A stretch of 17,937 bases of DNA. It comes from Sediminibacterium ginsengisoli. GTDB taxonomy: Bacteria > Bacteroidota > Bacteroidia > Chitinophagales > Chitinophagaceae. Below are positions 1-7,242 of this stretch, piece after piece (within the stretch, counting starts at the first letter, position 1; each line of letters opens with the position of its first letter). Under the pieces are notes generated by a model. The model made no database searches. It saw only the letters and a list, made by a program, of their open reading frames with translations, and was not told where the DNA came from. Location of the stretch: assembly GCA_945860335.1 (NCBI GenBank), contig CAMAQW010000013.1:1-17937 (forward strand), read 5' to 3'. A program made the translations under genes and the position numbers.

Positions 1-306
1 ATCACCAACAACGAAGAATTAAAATTTGCTGGCAAAGCCATTTCAGATAAACACCCGCGCACAGCTGTGGGTTACACGGCAAAAGGTGAGCTCATATTAT
101 TTGTTTGCGAAGGAAGATTTAAAGGAAGAGCAGACGGATTAACATTACCTGAAATGGCTACAATTATGCGGCAAATTGGTTGCGTAGAAGCGCTCAATTT
201 AGATGGTGGCGGAAGTAGTTGTTTACTCATAAATGGTAAAGAAACCATTAAGCCTTCCGATAAAGAAGGGCAACGTCCAGTGCCTGCCGTGTTTATGATT
301 CGCTAG
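1..306 (+). CDS. Phosphodiester glycosidase family protein (NAGPA/DUF2233-like), C-terminal part
   Basis: The reading frame is open from base 1 to a TAG at 304-306, giving the last 101 residues; the start lies left of the window. The C-terminal signature of the NAGPA/DUF2233 family is visible: RTAVGYTAKGELILFVCEGR, then an LNLDGGGSSCL block and the closing RPVPAVFMIR. In this family the Asp and the glycine/serine-rich turn sit at the active site; the human member uncovers mannose-6-phosphate. Bacterial members are mostly exported enzymes acting on phosphodiester-linked sugars or cell-surface glycans, but the substrate here is unknown. A signal peptide, if any, is outside the window. It converges on the ROK kinase gene with an 18-bp gap. 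The family call is firm; the function is only general. Confidence 0.8.
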   Translation: MTNNEELKFAGKAISDKHPRTAVGYTAKGELILFVCEGRFKGRADGLTLPEMATIMRQIGCVEALNLDGGGSSCLLINGKETIKPSDKEGQRPVPAVFMIR

Positions 307-324
307 TTTATTTATCTACAACAT

Positions 325-1293
325 TTATTTAAGATCCCAAGCTAGCGCAGAAGCGCCAAGTATAGCAGCGTCTGATTCTTTTAAGTGGCTCACTAAAATT
401 TTCACTTTGTTTTGGAAAATTTGAATGAGGTTGGCTTCCATGCTTTCTCTAGTAGGCTTTAAAATTAAATCACCCGCTTTTGTTAAGCCACCAAATAAGA
501 TAATAGCTTCTGGGCTTGAAAACATAACAAAATTTGCAAGCGCAGCACCTAAAATGGTACCCGTAGATTCAAAAATTTCTTTTGCTAAAGCATCACCTGC
601 AATAGCTGCTTCATATACTTTTTTAGAATCAATTTGATCTGGCGGAACCGATCTTAAAGAACTTGGCTCGGTACTTTTTTCTAAAATTTCTAGCGTTGTT
701 AAACGAACACCCGTAGCCGATGCATATGATTCTAGAGAACCTCTTTTTCCAGTGCCTTCGTGTAATCTGCCGTTTGGAATAATAGTGGTATGTCCTAGTT
801 CCCCTGCAAAGCCGTCATGCCCATAAACGAGTTTACCATTGGCAACAATGCCACTTCCCACACCGGTACCAAGGGTAATCATAATAAAATCTTTCATGCC
901 CTGTGCAGCACCATACATCATTTCACCAATAGCAGCCGCGTTGGCGTCGTTGGTTAACACCACCGGAATTTTAAATTTGTCTTCCATCATGCGCGCCAGC
1001 GGAATAATTCCCTTCCAAGGAAGGTTGGGGGCGTACTCAATGGTTCCTGTGTAATAGTTTCCATTGGGTGCGCCCACGCCAATTCCTTTGATGCGGCCAA
1101 TGCCACCAACATTATCTATTAGTTTACTAAGCTCTGTGTAAAGTTCATCAATAAAGCTATTGACATCACTGTGCTTGCGTGTTGATATTTCACTAGAAAA
1201 TAAAACATTTCCTACGCGGTCTACAATACCAAATTTGGTACCCGTTCCACCAATGTCAATTCCAATTGCTAATGCTTCCATAGAGTTCGTCAT
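325..1293 (-). CDS. ROK family sugar kinase (glucokinase-like), zinc-cysteine motif lost
   Basis: Probable ATP-dependent cytosolic kinase that phosphorylates glucose or a similar hexose. From the ATG at 1293 it has 322 residues, normal for ROK proteins. The phosphate-binding loop DIGGTGTK is at about 13-20. The sugar-binding and catalytic block TNDANAAAIGE has its Asp at 116, and ELGH is at 165-168. The ROK signature CxCGxxGCxE is present in shape (residues 179-188) but all three cysteines are replaced, by Glu179, Thr181 and Ser186. The frame stays open upstream to a TTG at 1326, and another ATG lies at 1281. I prefer 1293 because it is an ATG preceded by AAGG. It follows the FHS transporter gene by about 48 bases in the same direction, so uptake and phosphorylation are probably co-expressed. 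Substrate specificity cannot be read from the sequence. Confidence 0.87.
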   Translation of the reverse strand: MTNSMEALAIGIDIGGTGTKFGIVDRVGNVLFSSEISTRKHSDVNSFIDELYTELSKLIDNVGGIGRIKGIGVGAPNGNYYTGTIEYAPNLPWKGIIPLARMMEDKFKIPVVLTNDANAAAIGEMMYGAAQGMKDFIMITLGTGVGSGIVANGKLVYGHDGFAGELGHTTIIPNGRLHEGTGKRGSLESYASATGVRLTTLEILEKSTEPSSLRSVPPDQIDSKKVYEAAIAGDALAKEIFESTGTILGAALANFVMFSSPEAIILFGGLTKAGDLILKPTRESMEANLIQIFQNKVKILVSHLKESDAAILGASALAWDLK

Positions 1294-1341
1294 ATTTGCC
1301 TTGTTCACGTATTCAATTACATTCAACTATACCATTCAAGA

Positions 1342-2949
1342 TTAGTGACCACCACTAACCTGTGCATCAAAATCGATGCCCTGTGTTTTTAATACTGCTT
1401 TTTGTTTAAGCGCTAAGTAGGCTAAAAATAAAAACCCTGCAGCTGCTAATAAATAAGATTGATGCATACCAACAGCAGGCATATCTCCAATAGCACCTTG
1501 TAATGGTGGTATAATGGCACCACCTAAAATCATCATAATTAAAAATGCAGATCCTTGGCTCGTGTATTTGCCAAGTCCAGCAACGCTTAATGAGAAAATG
1601 CAAGGCCACATAACAGAGCAGCAAAGACCACCAGCCATAAATGCATACACCGATACAATACCGTTTGTAAATACGCCAACAAGCATACATGCAGCAGCAA
1701 GTACAGAAACAGCTAATAGAGTTTTAACGGGTTTTTCTTGACCGTAAAAGAATGCGGCAACTGCAATCGCAATAAACACCGCGTATCCAAATAAATCAGT
1801 AACATCGTTACCATAAATTTGACTCACACCAAGTACAACGCCAAATGCAATAAATGGAACCACAATCATCATGATTGTTTTAAGGGTTCCTTTTAAGTTA
1901 AACACGCTAATAGCGCCGGTCCATCTACCAATCATTAAACTACCCCAGTAAAGAGATATGTATTTTGAAATGGCACTTTCATCAAGCCCTTCGGCTGTTA
2001 GGTAGCCTGGTATTTTTAATAGGGCTCCAAAATTATTGTCGATGGTTACTTCTACACCCACATACACGAAAATGCCAATCATACCATAAATGAGTTGCGG
2101 ATATTTCATAGCACCCCAGCCATCATTATTTTTAATCGCACTAGCGTTAGAATAAAATAATACACCCACCACTGAGGCAAGTGATATTAGTAATAAAGTA
2201 AGTTTAGAAACTTCAGTAAATTGACCAACAACAATGATAGCACCAATTAAAAGTGTCATCATTAATAAACTAGATGATGCTTTGTTTGCTTTTTCAAAAG
2301 CTTCATCATTTTTACCGTCTGGTAAATTAGAAAATGTAAAAAATAAAGCAACGGCTGCAAACACACCCGCCACTATGAGGTACAAAATATTAATGTTGGT
2401 AACTGTTACCACGGCAGCTTTACTATCTGCTGTTCCAAATAAAAAGAAGCTCACAATGATAGGGCCTAGTGTGGTTCCTAATGAGTTAATACTTCCGCCT
2501 AAATTTAATCGGTGCGAACCAGTAGATGGATCCCCAAGTGAAATAGCAAATGGTTGAGCTGCAGTTTGTTGCAATGAAAAGCCAAGTGCTACCACAAAAA
2601 AGGATGCTAGTATCGCAGGGAATGAATTGGCATTGGCAGAAGGTATAATTAATAATGCGCCTACCACCGAAATAAGTAGTCCGTAAATGATGCCTTTTTT
2701 ATATCCAATTTTGTTGAGTAAGTCTTTGCCTAAAACGTTGGAAAAAATAAACAGGATGAGTGAGCCAATAAAATAAGCACCATAAAATGCTGATCCAATA
2801 AGTTGCGACTCAAAATTATTAAGGTTGAAATGTGTTTTACAGAAAGGAATAAAAATACTGTTAGATGCAGCAATAAATCCCCAAAAGAAAAATACCATCA
2901 CAAGGGTTGTTAATGCACCGGTGTTGGTGGGTTGTTTTGTTTGGCTCAT
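1342..2949 (-). CDS. FHS-family sugar MFS transporter (GluP/FucP-like), extended form
   Basis: Inner-membrane proton-coupled sugar importer of the fucose/glucose/galactose (FHS) branch of the MFS. The N-terminal block FFFWGFIAASNSIFIPF (about 20-36) and the late block AFLIMMILGGAIIPPLQG (about 468-485) match the FucP/GluP pattern. At 535 residues it is much longer than the usual 400-440. I count about 16 hydrophobic segments instead of 12; the extra ones are near 225-267 and within 355-403. The ATG at 2949 is unambiguous. The ROK kinase gene lies directly downstream, which suggests glucose or a related hexose as cargo. The gene diverges from glgA across a 123-bp region. Family call is firm; cargo is inferred from context. 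Confidence 0.88.
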   Translation of the reverse strand: MSQTKQPTNTGALTTLVMVFFFWGFIAASNSIFIPFCKTHFNLNNFESQLIGSAFYGAYFIGSLILFIFSNVLGKDLLNKIGYKKGIIYGLLISVVGALLIIPSANANSFPAILASFFVVALGFSLQQTAAQPFAISLGDPSTGSHRLNLGGSINSLGTTLGPIIVSFFLFGTADSKAAVVTVTNINILYLIVAGVFAAVALFFTFSNLPDGKNDEAFEKANKASSSLLMMTLLIGAIIVVGQFTEVSKLTLLLISLASVVGVLFYSNASAIKNNDGWGAMKYPQLIYGMIGIFVYVGVEVTIDNNFGALLKIPGYLTAEGLDESAISKYISLYWGSLMIGRWTGAISVFNLKGTLKTIMMIVVPFIAFGVVLGVSQIYGNDVTDLFGYAVFIAIAVAAFFYGQEKPVKTLLAVSVLAAACMLVGVFTNGIVSVYAFMAGGLCCSVMWPCIFSLSVAGLGKYTSQGSAFLIMMILGGAIIPPLQGAIGDMPAVGMHQSYLLAAAGFLFLAYLALKQKAVLKTQGIDFDAQVSGGH

Positions 2950-3018
2950 GTCAATCGTTTAATTTGTTAGTAGGCTCTAAAATAATAATAAAATAGGTAC
3001 CGAAAAAGTAAAACTAGA

Positions 3019-3066
3019 ATTTGTAGGCTTAGATTAAGTGCATATATTAGAGTTAAACCTACAAAT
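3019..3066. promoter_or_regulatory. Perfect 9-bp inverted repeat in the divergent region before glgA
   Basis: ATTTGTAGG (3019-3027) and CCTACAAAT (3058-3066) form a perfect inverted repeat separated by 30 bases. The right arm ends six bases before the glgA ATG. The spacer also holds the small palindrome CTTAGATTAAG. The region lies between two divergent sugar-metabolism operons, so the repeat could be an operator with half-sites three helical turns or more apart, or an RNA hairpin near the glgA start. A loose -7-like TAGAATTTG (3015-3023, one base too long in the spacer) overlaps the left arm. The repeat itself is seen directly; its role is inferred. Confidence 0.4.
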
Positions 3067-3072
3067 AGCCCT

Positions 3073-4485
3073 ATGGAAGTGGTTCATATTAGTGCCGAAT
3101 GTTACCCAGTGGCTAAGGCTGGAGGCCTTGGTGATGTAGTAGGGGCGCTACCAAAATACCAACAAAAAGCAGGCATTACCTCAAAAGTGGTAATGCCCAT
3201 GTACCGTACACCCTTTTTATATGCATCTAATTGGGTCGTTGATTTTAAGGCCAATGCATTTATGGGTGCTTGGGAATTTGAATACACTATTATTAAAGAA
3301 GCCAACAATAAACTAGGGTTTGACTTATACCTTGTAGATATACACGGCCTTTTAGACCGTCAAAAAATTTATGGATACTCCGATGATGCCGAGCGTTTTA
3401 CTGCTTTTCAAATTGCGGTAGTGCACTGGATGTCACATTGGAGTCACAAGCCAACTGCCGTGCATTGTCACGATTATCACGCAGGGCTCATCCCATTTAT
3501 GATGCAGCACTGTTATGATTATCAAAATTTAAAAGACGTCCCAACCTTATTAACAATACATAATGCGCAGTATCAGGGTTGGATGCCTTGGGCGCAGTCT
3601 ATGTTAATTCCAAGATGGGATTTGTCTAAAAAAGGATTACTTGATTGGGGGGGTAGTATCAATCCACTCGCCGCTGCCATTAAATGCGCATCAAAAGTTA
3701 CAACGGTAAGTCCAAGTTATATGAAGGAGCTCATGCATCATGCCAATGGCCTTGAAACTTTAATTGCCGCCGAAAAAAATAAATGTGTTGGAATTTTAAA
3801 TGGAATAGATCATGAGGTTTGGAATCCAGCAACAGATAGTTATTTAACCGAGCATTTTTCTCCAAAATCAGTGACTGCCGGAAAGCAAAAAAACAAAGAA
3901 AATATTTGTGCGCAGTTTGGATTAGATCCTACTAAGCCGCTTTTTGTTTTTATTGGAAGACTAGTTGGTGAAAAAGCCGCCGATGTTTTACCTGGAGCGC
4001 TACACAAAGCGATTCAAACCTATGGTACAAAAGCGTCGTATATGATTTTAGGAAGTGGAGAGCCTGCAGTAGAAACAGCCATATCAAATTTGGCCCATGC
4101 CAATGATCATATTGTAAAAGTTAGTTTAGGATACAACGAATCGTTGAGTCATGGGCTCTATGCAGCCGCCGATTTTTTACTCATGCCATCAAGGGTAGAA
4201 CCTTGTGGTTTAAATCAACTCTATGCCATGCGTTATGGGACGGTACCCATGGTGCGTAGTACAGGAGGATTACAAGATACGGTTGTAGATATGGGAGATG
4301 AGGGCGGTTATGGAATCAGGTTTACGCATGCTAGTGAAACAGATATTGTAGATTCTATTGGACGCGCCATTGAAATTTTTGATAACAAAAAACATTTGTT
4401 ATGGATGCGTGAACGAATGATGCAAATTAATCATGGTTGGGAGCAAACGGTTCAGTCCTATACCCGGGTTTACGATTCAATATAA
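3073..4485 (+). CDS. glgA: Glycogen synthase (ADP-glucose starch synthase, GT5)
   Basis: Transfers glucose from ADP-glucose to the non-reducing end of alpha-1,4-glucan in the cytosol. The 470-residue length is typical. The N-terminal ADP-glucose loop KAGGLGDV is at 15-22, followed by HCHDYHAGLIPFM and HNAQYQGW at 163-170. The C-terminal Rossmann domain shows NGIDHEVWNP and FIGRLVGEKAADVL. The catalytic block EPCGLNQLYAMRYGT starts at Glu376, equivalent to the conserved Glu of bacterial GlgA, and is followed by RSTGGLQDTV. The ATG at 3073 sits just after an inverted repeat. It is the first gene of the glycogen run, and the glgC ATG used here begins one base after its TAA, so translational coupling is likely. 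Confidence 0.96.
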   Translation: MEVVHISAECYPVAKAGGLGDVVGALPKYQQKAGITSKVVMPMYRTPFLYASNWVVDFKANAFMGAWEFEYTIIKEANNKLGFDLYLVDIHGLLDRQKIYGYSDDAERFTAFQIAVVHWMSHWSHKPTAVHCHDYHAGLIPFMMQHCYDYQNLKDVPTLLTIHNAQYQGWMPWAQSMLIPRWDLSKKGLLDWGGSINPLAAAIKCASKVTTVSPSYMKELMHHANGLETLIAAEKNKCVGILNGIDHEVWNPATDSYLTEHFSPKSVTAGKQKNKENICAQFGLDPTKPLFVFIGRLVGEKAADVLPGALHKAIQTYGTKASYMILGSGEPAVETAISNLAHANDHIVKVSLGYNESLSHGLYAAADFLLMPSRVEPCGLNQLYAMRYGTVPMVRSTGGLQDTVVDMGDEGGYGIRFTHASETDIVDSIGRAIEIFDNKKHLLWMRERMMQINHGWEQTVQSYTRVYDSI

Positions 4486-4486
4486 A

Positions 4487-5794
4487 ATGGATATAAAAAA
4501 TAAAAGTATGAGTACGATTTCAAAATCAGTGTTGGCTGTTATTTTAGGCGGTGGCGCTGGCTCTAGATTATTTCCATTAACAGTGAGTAGATCCAAGCCT
4601 GCCGTTCCAATTGCAGGCAAGTACCGACTTGTAGATATTCCTATTAGTAATTGTATTAATAGTCATATCAACCGCATGTTTGTATTAACGCAGTTTAATT
4701 CGGCATCACTTAATAAACACATCAAAAATACCTATCACTTTAGTGCTTTTAGTAGTGGCTTTGTAGATATTTTGGCAGCGGAACAAACCCCCGATAATCC
4801 AGGATGGTTCCAGGGTACCGCCGATGCTGTGCGTCAGTCACTGCGTCATATTTCAAATTTAGATTTCGATTACATTTTAATTTTAAGTGGTGATCAACTC
4901 TATCAAATGGACTTTAGTGAAATGTGGCAAGCGCATATTGCTAAAGGTGCCGATATTTCTATTGCGACCATTCCAGTTGATCGTAGAGACGCGCCCGAGT
5001 TTGGTATTTTAAAAACTAACGATGAAAATTTAATTACTTCTTTTATAGAAAAGCCATCACCAGACGTGCTACCCGATTGGACAAGTGATACAGGTGCAGC
5101 CATGCAGGCAGTAGGTAAAAATTATTTAGCGTCGATGGGTATTTATATTTTTAGTAAAAAAGCCTTGTATCATTTGCTTAACCAAGTGCATCCAAACGCC
5201 ACCGATTTTGGTAAAGAAATTATGCCGCAGGCCATTGGATCTTATAAGGTCGTGAGTTTCCAATACGATGGCTATTGGACCGATATTGGAAATATTTATT
5301 CATTTTTTGAAGCCAACATTGGTCTCACCGATGATGTACCCCAATTTAACTTATTTGACAATGCTAAAACGGTGTATAGCAGGGCCCGAATGCTACCTCC
5401 TGCAAAAATTAGCGGTACTAGACTTAATAAAAGTATCATTGCCGAAGGGTCGATTATTTTAGCAGATGCCATTGAGCAATCTGTGGTTGGTATTCGCGCT
5501 CGAATTGGAAGTGGCACCACTATAAGCAATGCATATATTATGGGTAACGATTATTACGAAACCCTCGAACAAATTCATGAAAATACAGCTGCCGGTAAGC
5601 CACTCATTGGTATTGGTGAGCGCTGCATAATAGAATCTGCCATTATTGACAAAAACTGCCGTATCGGTAACGATGTAATTATAAAAGGAGGGAAGCACCT
5701 CTCCAACACCGATCATCCGCTGTATGCGGTTAAAGATGGGATTGTGGTGGTTAAAAAAATGGCCATTTTACCCGACGGTTTTGTGATTGAATAA
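4487..5794 (+). CDS. glgC: Glucose-1-phosphate adenylyltransferase (ADP-glucose pyrophosphorylase)
   Basis: Makes ADP-glucose from ATP and glucose-1-phosphate, the committed step of glycogen synthesis. From the ATG at 4487 it has 435 residues. The nucleotide-binding loop GGGAGSRLFPLT is at 21-32, followed by SKPAVPIAGKYRLVDIPISN. SGDQLYQMD (134-142) holds the metal-binding Asp, FIEKP is at 186-190 with Lys189 in the sugar-phosphate site, and GYWTDIGNI is at about 262-270. The C-terminal part has hexapeptide-like repeats of a left-handed beta-helix (SIIAEGSIILADAIEQSVVG). Several segments, such as ISNCINS and LTQFNSASLN, resemble the plant/cyanobacterial type. The start is uncertain: the frame opens upstream at 4433, inside glgA, and an ATG at 4508 is an equally plausible start giving 428 residues. 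Confidence 0.94.
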   Translation: MDIKNKSMSTISKSVLAVILGGGAGSRLFPLTVSRSKPAVPIAGKYRLVDIPISNCINSHINRMFVLTQFNSASLNKHIKNTYHFSAFSSGFVDILAAEQTPDNPGWFQGTADAVRQSLRHISNLDFDYILILSGDQLYQMDFSEMWQAHIAKGADISIATIPVDRRDAPEFGILKTNDENLITSFIEKPSPDVLPDWTSDTGAAMQAVGKNYLASMGIYIFSKKALYHLLNQVHPNATDFGKEIMPQAIGSYKVVSFQYDGYWTDIGNIYSFFEANIGLTDDVPQFNLFDNAKTVYSRARMLPPAKISGTRLNKSIIAEGSIILADAIEQSVVGIRARIGSGTTISNAYIMGNDYYETLEQIHENTAAGKPLIGIGERCIIESAIIDKNCRIGNDVIIKGGKHLSNTDHPLYAVKDGIVVVKKMAILPDGFVIE

Positions 5795-5802
5795 GTATTT
5801 GG

Positions 5803-5823
5803 ATAGGTTTTTTACCTATTTTA
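5803..5823 (+). terminator. Weak hairpin with short T-run between glgC and the transporter gene
   Basis: ATAGGT (5803-5808), a TTTTT loop and ACCTAT (5814-5819) form a perfect 6-bp stem running into TTTT, nine bases after the glgC stop. The stem has only two G-C pairs, so it would be a leaky terminator, an mRNA-end stabiliser or a processing site rather than a strong stop. A second loose inverted repeat, GTATTT and AAATAC, follows at about 5832-5856. Structure is seen; function is inferred. Confidence 0.3.
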
Positions 5824-5863
5824 GTGGATATGTATTTTTTACACATTGCTAAATACGATTGCT

Positions 5864-7216
5864 ATGTCAAATACGGTTTCTAAACCAAGGTTAAGCTTAG
5901 GCCAAATCTTTTTTATGAGTTTTGGTTTTTTGGGTATTCAATTTGGATTTGCGCTTCAAAATGGTAATGCCAGCCGAATACTTCGTTCATTTGGTGCCGA
6001 TGTAGATCAACTCCCTGCGTTTTGGATTGTTGCACCACTCATGGGTATGCTCGTGCAACCCATCATTGGACATTACAGTGATAGAACTTGGAACCGAATT
6101 GGAAGAAGAAAGCCCTACTTTTTAGTAGGCGCCCTACTTTCTTCTATTGCACTTTTATTTTTACCCAACTCAGGTGCGGTTGCGTCTGTTGTTCCAGCAC
6201 TTTGGATTGGCGCAGGTATTGTAATGATTATGGACGCTTCATTTAATGTGGCGATGGAACCTTTTAGAGCACTGGTAGCAGATAATTTACCAGATTCACA
6301 AAGTACGAGTGGGTTTGCGGTTCAAACATTTTTAATTGGTGTAGGCGCCGTTGCTGGATCTGAACTTCCAGGATGGTTGGCAAAACTTGGATTCTCGCAA
6401 GAAGCAGGCCCATCGGGCGTAGCAGACAATATCAAGTATGCATTTTATATTGGGGCGGCAGTATTTATTATAGCCATTTTAGTAACGGTATTTTTTTCTA
6501 AAGAATATCCACCTGCACAGTATGAGCAGTATCATGGTGAACAATCAGAGGCAACAAAAAAAGCAGGTTTGTCAGAAATTTTTGTTGATTTCAAAAAAAT
6601 GCCACGCACCATGAAGCAACTAGGGCTGGTTCAATTTTTTTCTTGGTTTGCACTTTTTAGTATGTGGGTATTTACAACAGATGCTGTAGCAACACATGTT
6701 TATAAATTATCTGGTGATGATGTTTTATCAGTGGCATATAATGAGGCAGGTAATAAAGTGGGTTCTGCATTTGGTACCTATAATTTAGTAGCTGCTATTT
6801 ACGCATTATTTTTACCGGTGGTTGCTAAATTTTTAGGCCGAAAAGGAACACATGCATTTTCTTTGTTTGCAGGAGGAATTGGTCTAGTTTCTATTTATTT
6901 TATTACCGATCCAGCCATGCTCACCTATTCTATGATTGGCGTAGGACTGGCATGGGCTAGTATTTTAGCCATGCCGTATGTGATTTTATCAGGCTCTATT
7001 CCGGCTGGAAAACTTGGTATATACATGGGTATTTTTAATTTCTTTATAACACTTCCTCAAATTGTTAATGGCATTTGCGGTGGTTGGATTGTGAAGCATA
7101 TTTATGGGGGACAACCCATTTATGCGATTGTATTAGCAGGGTTTTTAATGCTATGCGCAGCAGTCAGTGTTTTATTTGTGTATGATCCTGGTGCATCAAA
7201 ACTGGCCAGTAAATAA
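5864..7216 (+). CDS. MFS transporter of the SLC45/GPH sucrose-maltose type
   Basis: Probable inner-membrane importer for maltose or another alpha-glucoside, cation-coupled by family analogy. From the ATG at 5864 it has 450 residues and about 12 hydrophobic segments. The loop after segment 2 reads GHYSDRTWNRIGRRKPYFLV, the SD...GRR.P motif shared with plant sucrose carriers and SLC45. At the start of the second half, LVQFFSWFALFSMWVFTTDA resembles the same family. A TTG at 5846 extends the frame by six residues but the ATG is preferred. It follows glgC by 69 bp, which contain a weak hairpin, and precedes an exported amylase by 26 bp. This context points to uptake of amylase products; the exact cargo is inferred. 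Confidence 0.85.
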   Translation: MSNTVSKPRLSLGQIFFMSFGFLGIQFGFALQNGNASRILRSFGADVDQLPAFWIVAPLMGMLVQPIIGHYSDRTWNRIGRRKPYFLVGALLSSIALLFLPNSGAVASVVPALWIGAGIVMIMDASFNVAMEPFRALVADNLPDSQSTSGFAVQTFLIGVGAVAGSELPGWLAKLGFSQEAGPSGVADNIKYAFYIGAAVFIIAILVTVFFSKEYPPAQYEQYHGEQSEATKKAGLSEIFVDFKKMPRTMKQLGLVQFFSWFALFSMWVFTTDAVATHVYKLSGDDVLSVAYNEAGNKVGSAFGTYNLVAAIYALFLPVVAKFLGRKGTHAFSLFAGGIGLVSIYFITDPAMLTYSMIGVGLAWASILAMPYVILSGSIPAGKLGIYMGIFNFFITLPQIVNGICGGWIVKHIYGGQPIYAIVLAGFLMLCAAVSVLFVYDPGASKLASK

Positions 7217-7242
7217 TTGATTGAATTTTGAAAATAATAAAC

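Noticed and set aside
307..324. Possible terminator between the first gene and the ROK kinase gene
   Set aside because: Eighteen AT-rich bases with no stem of useful length.
2234..2557. 107-residue open frame on the plus strand inside the FHS transporter gene
   Set aside because: Antisense shadow of a conserved membrane protein gene; composition mirrors the transporter codons.
2978..2992. Short AAT repeat in the divergent region
   Set aside because: Only about three units, within AT-rich intergenic DNA; no sign of a functional tandem repeat.
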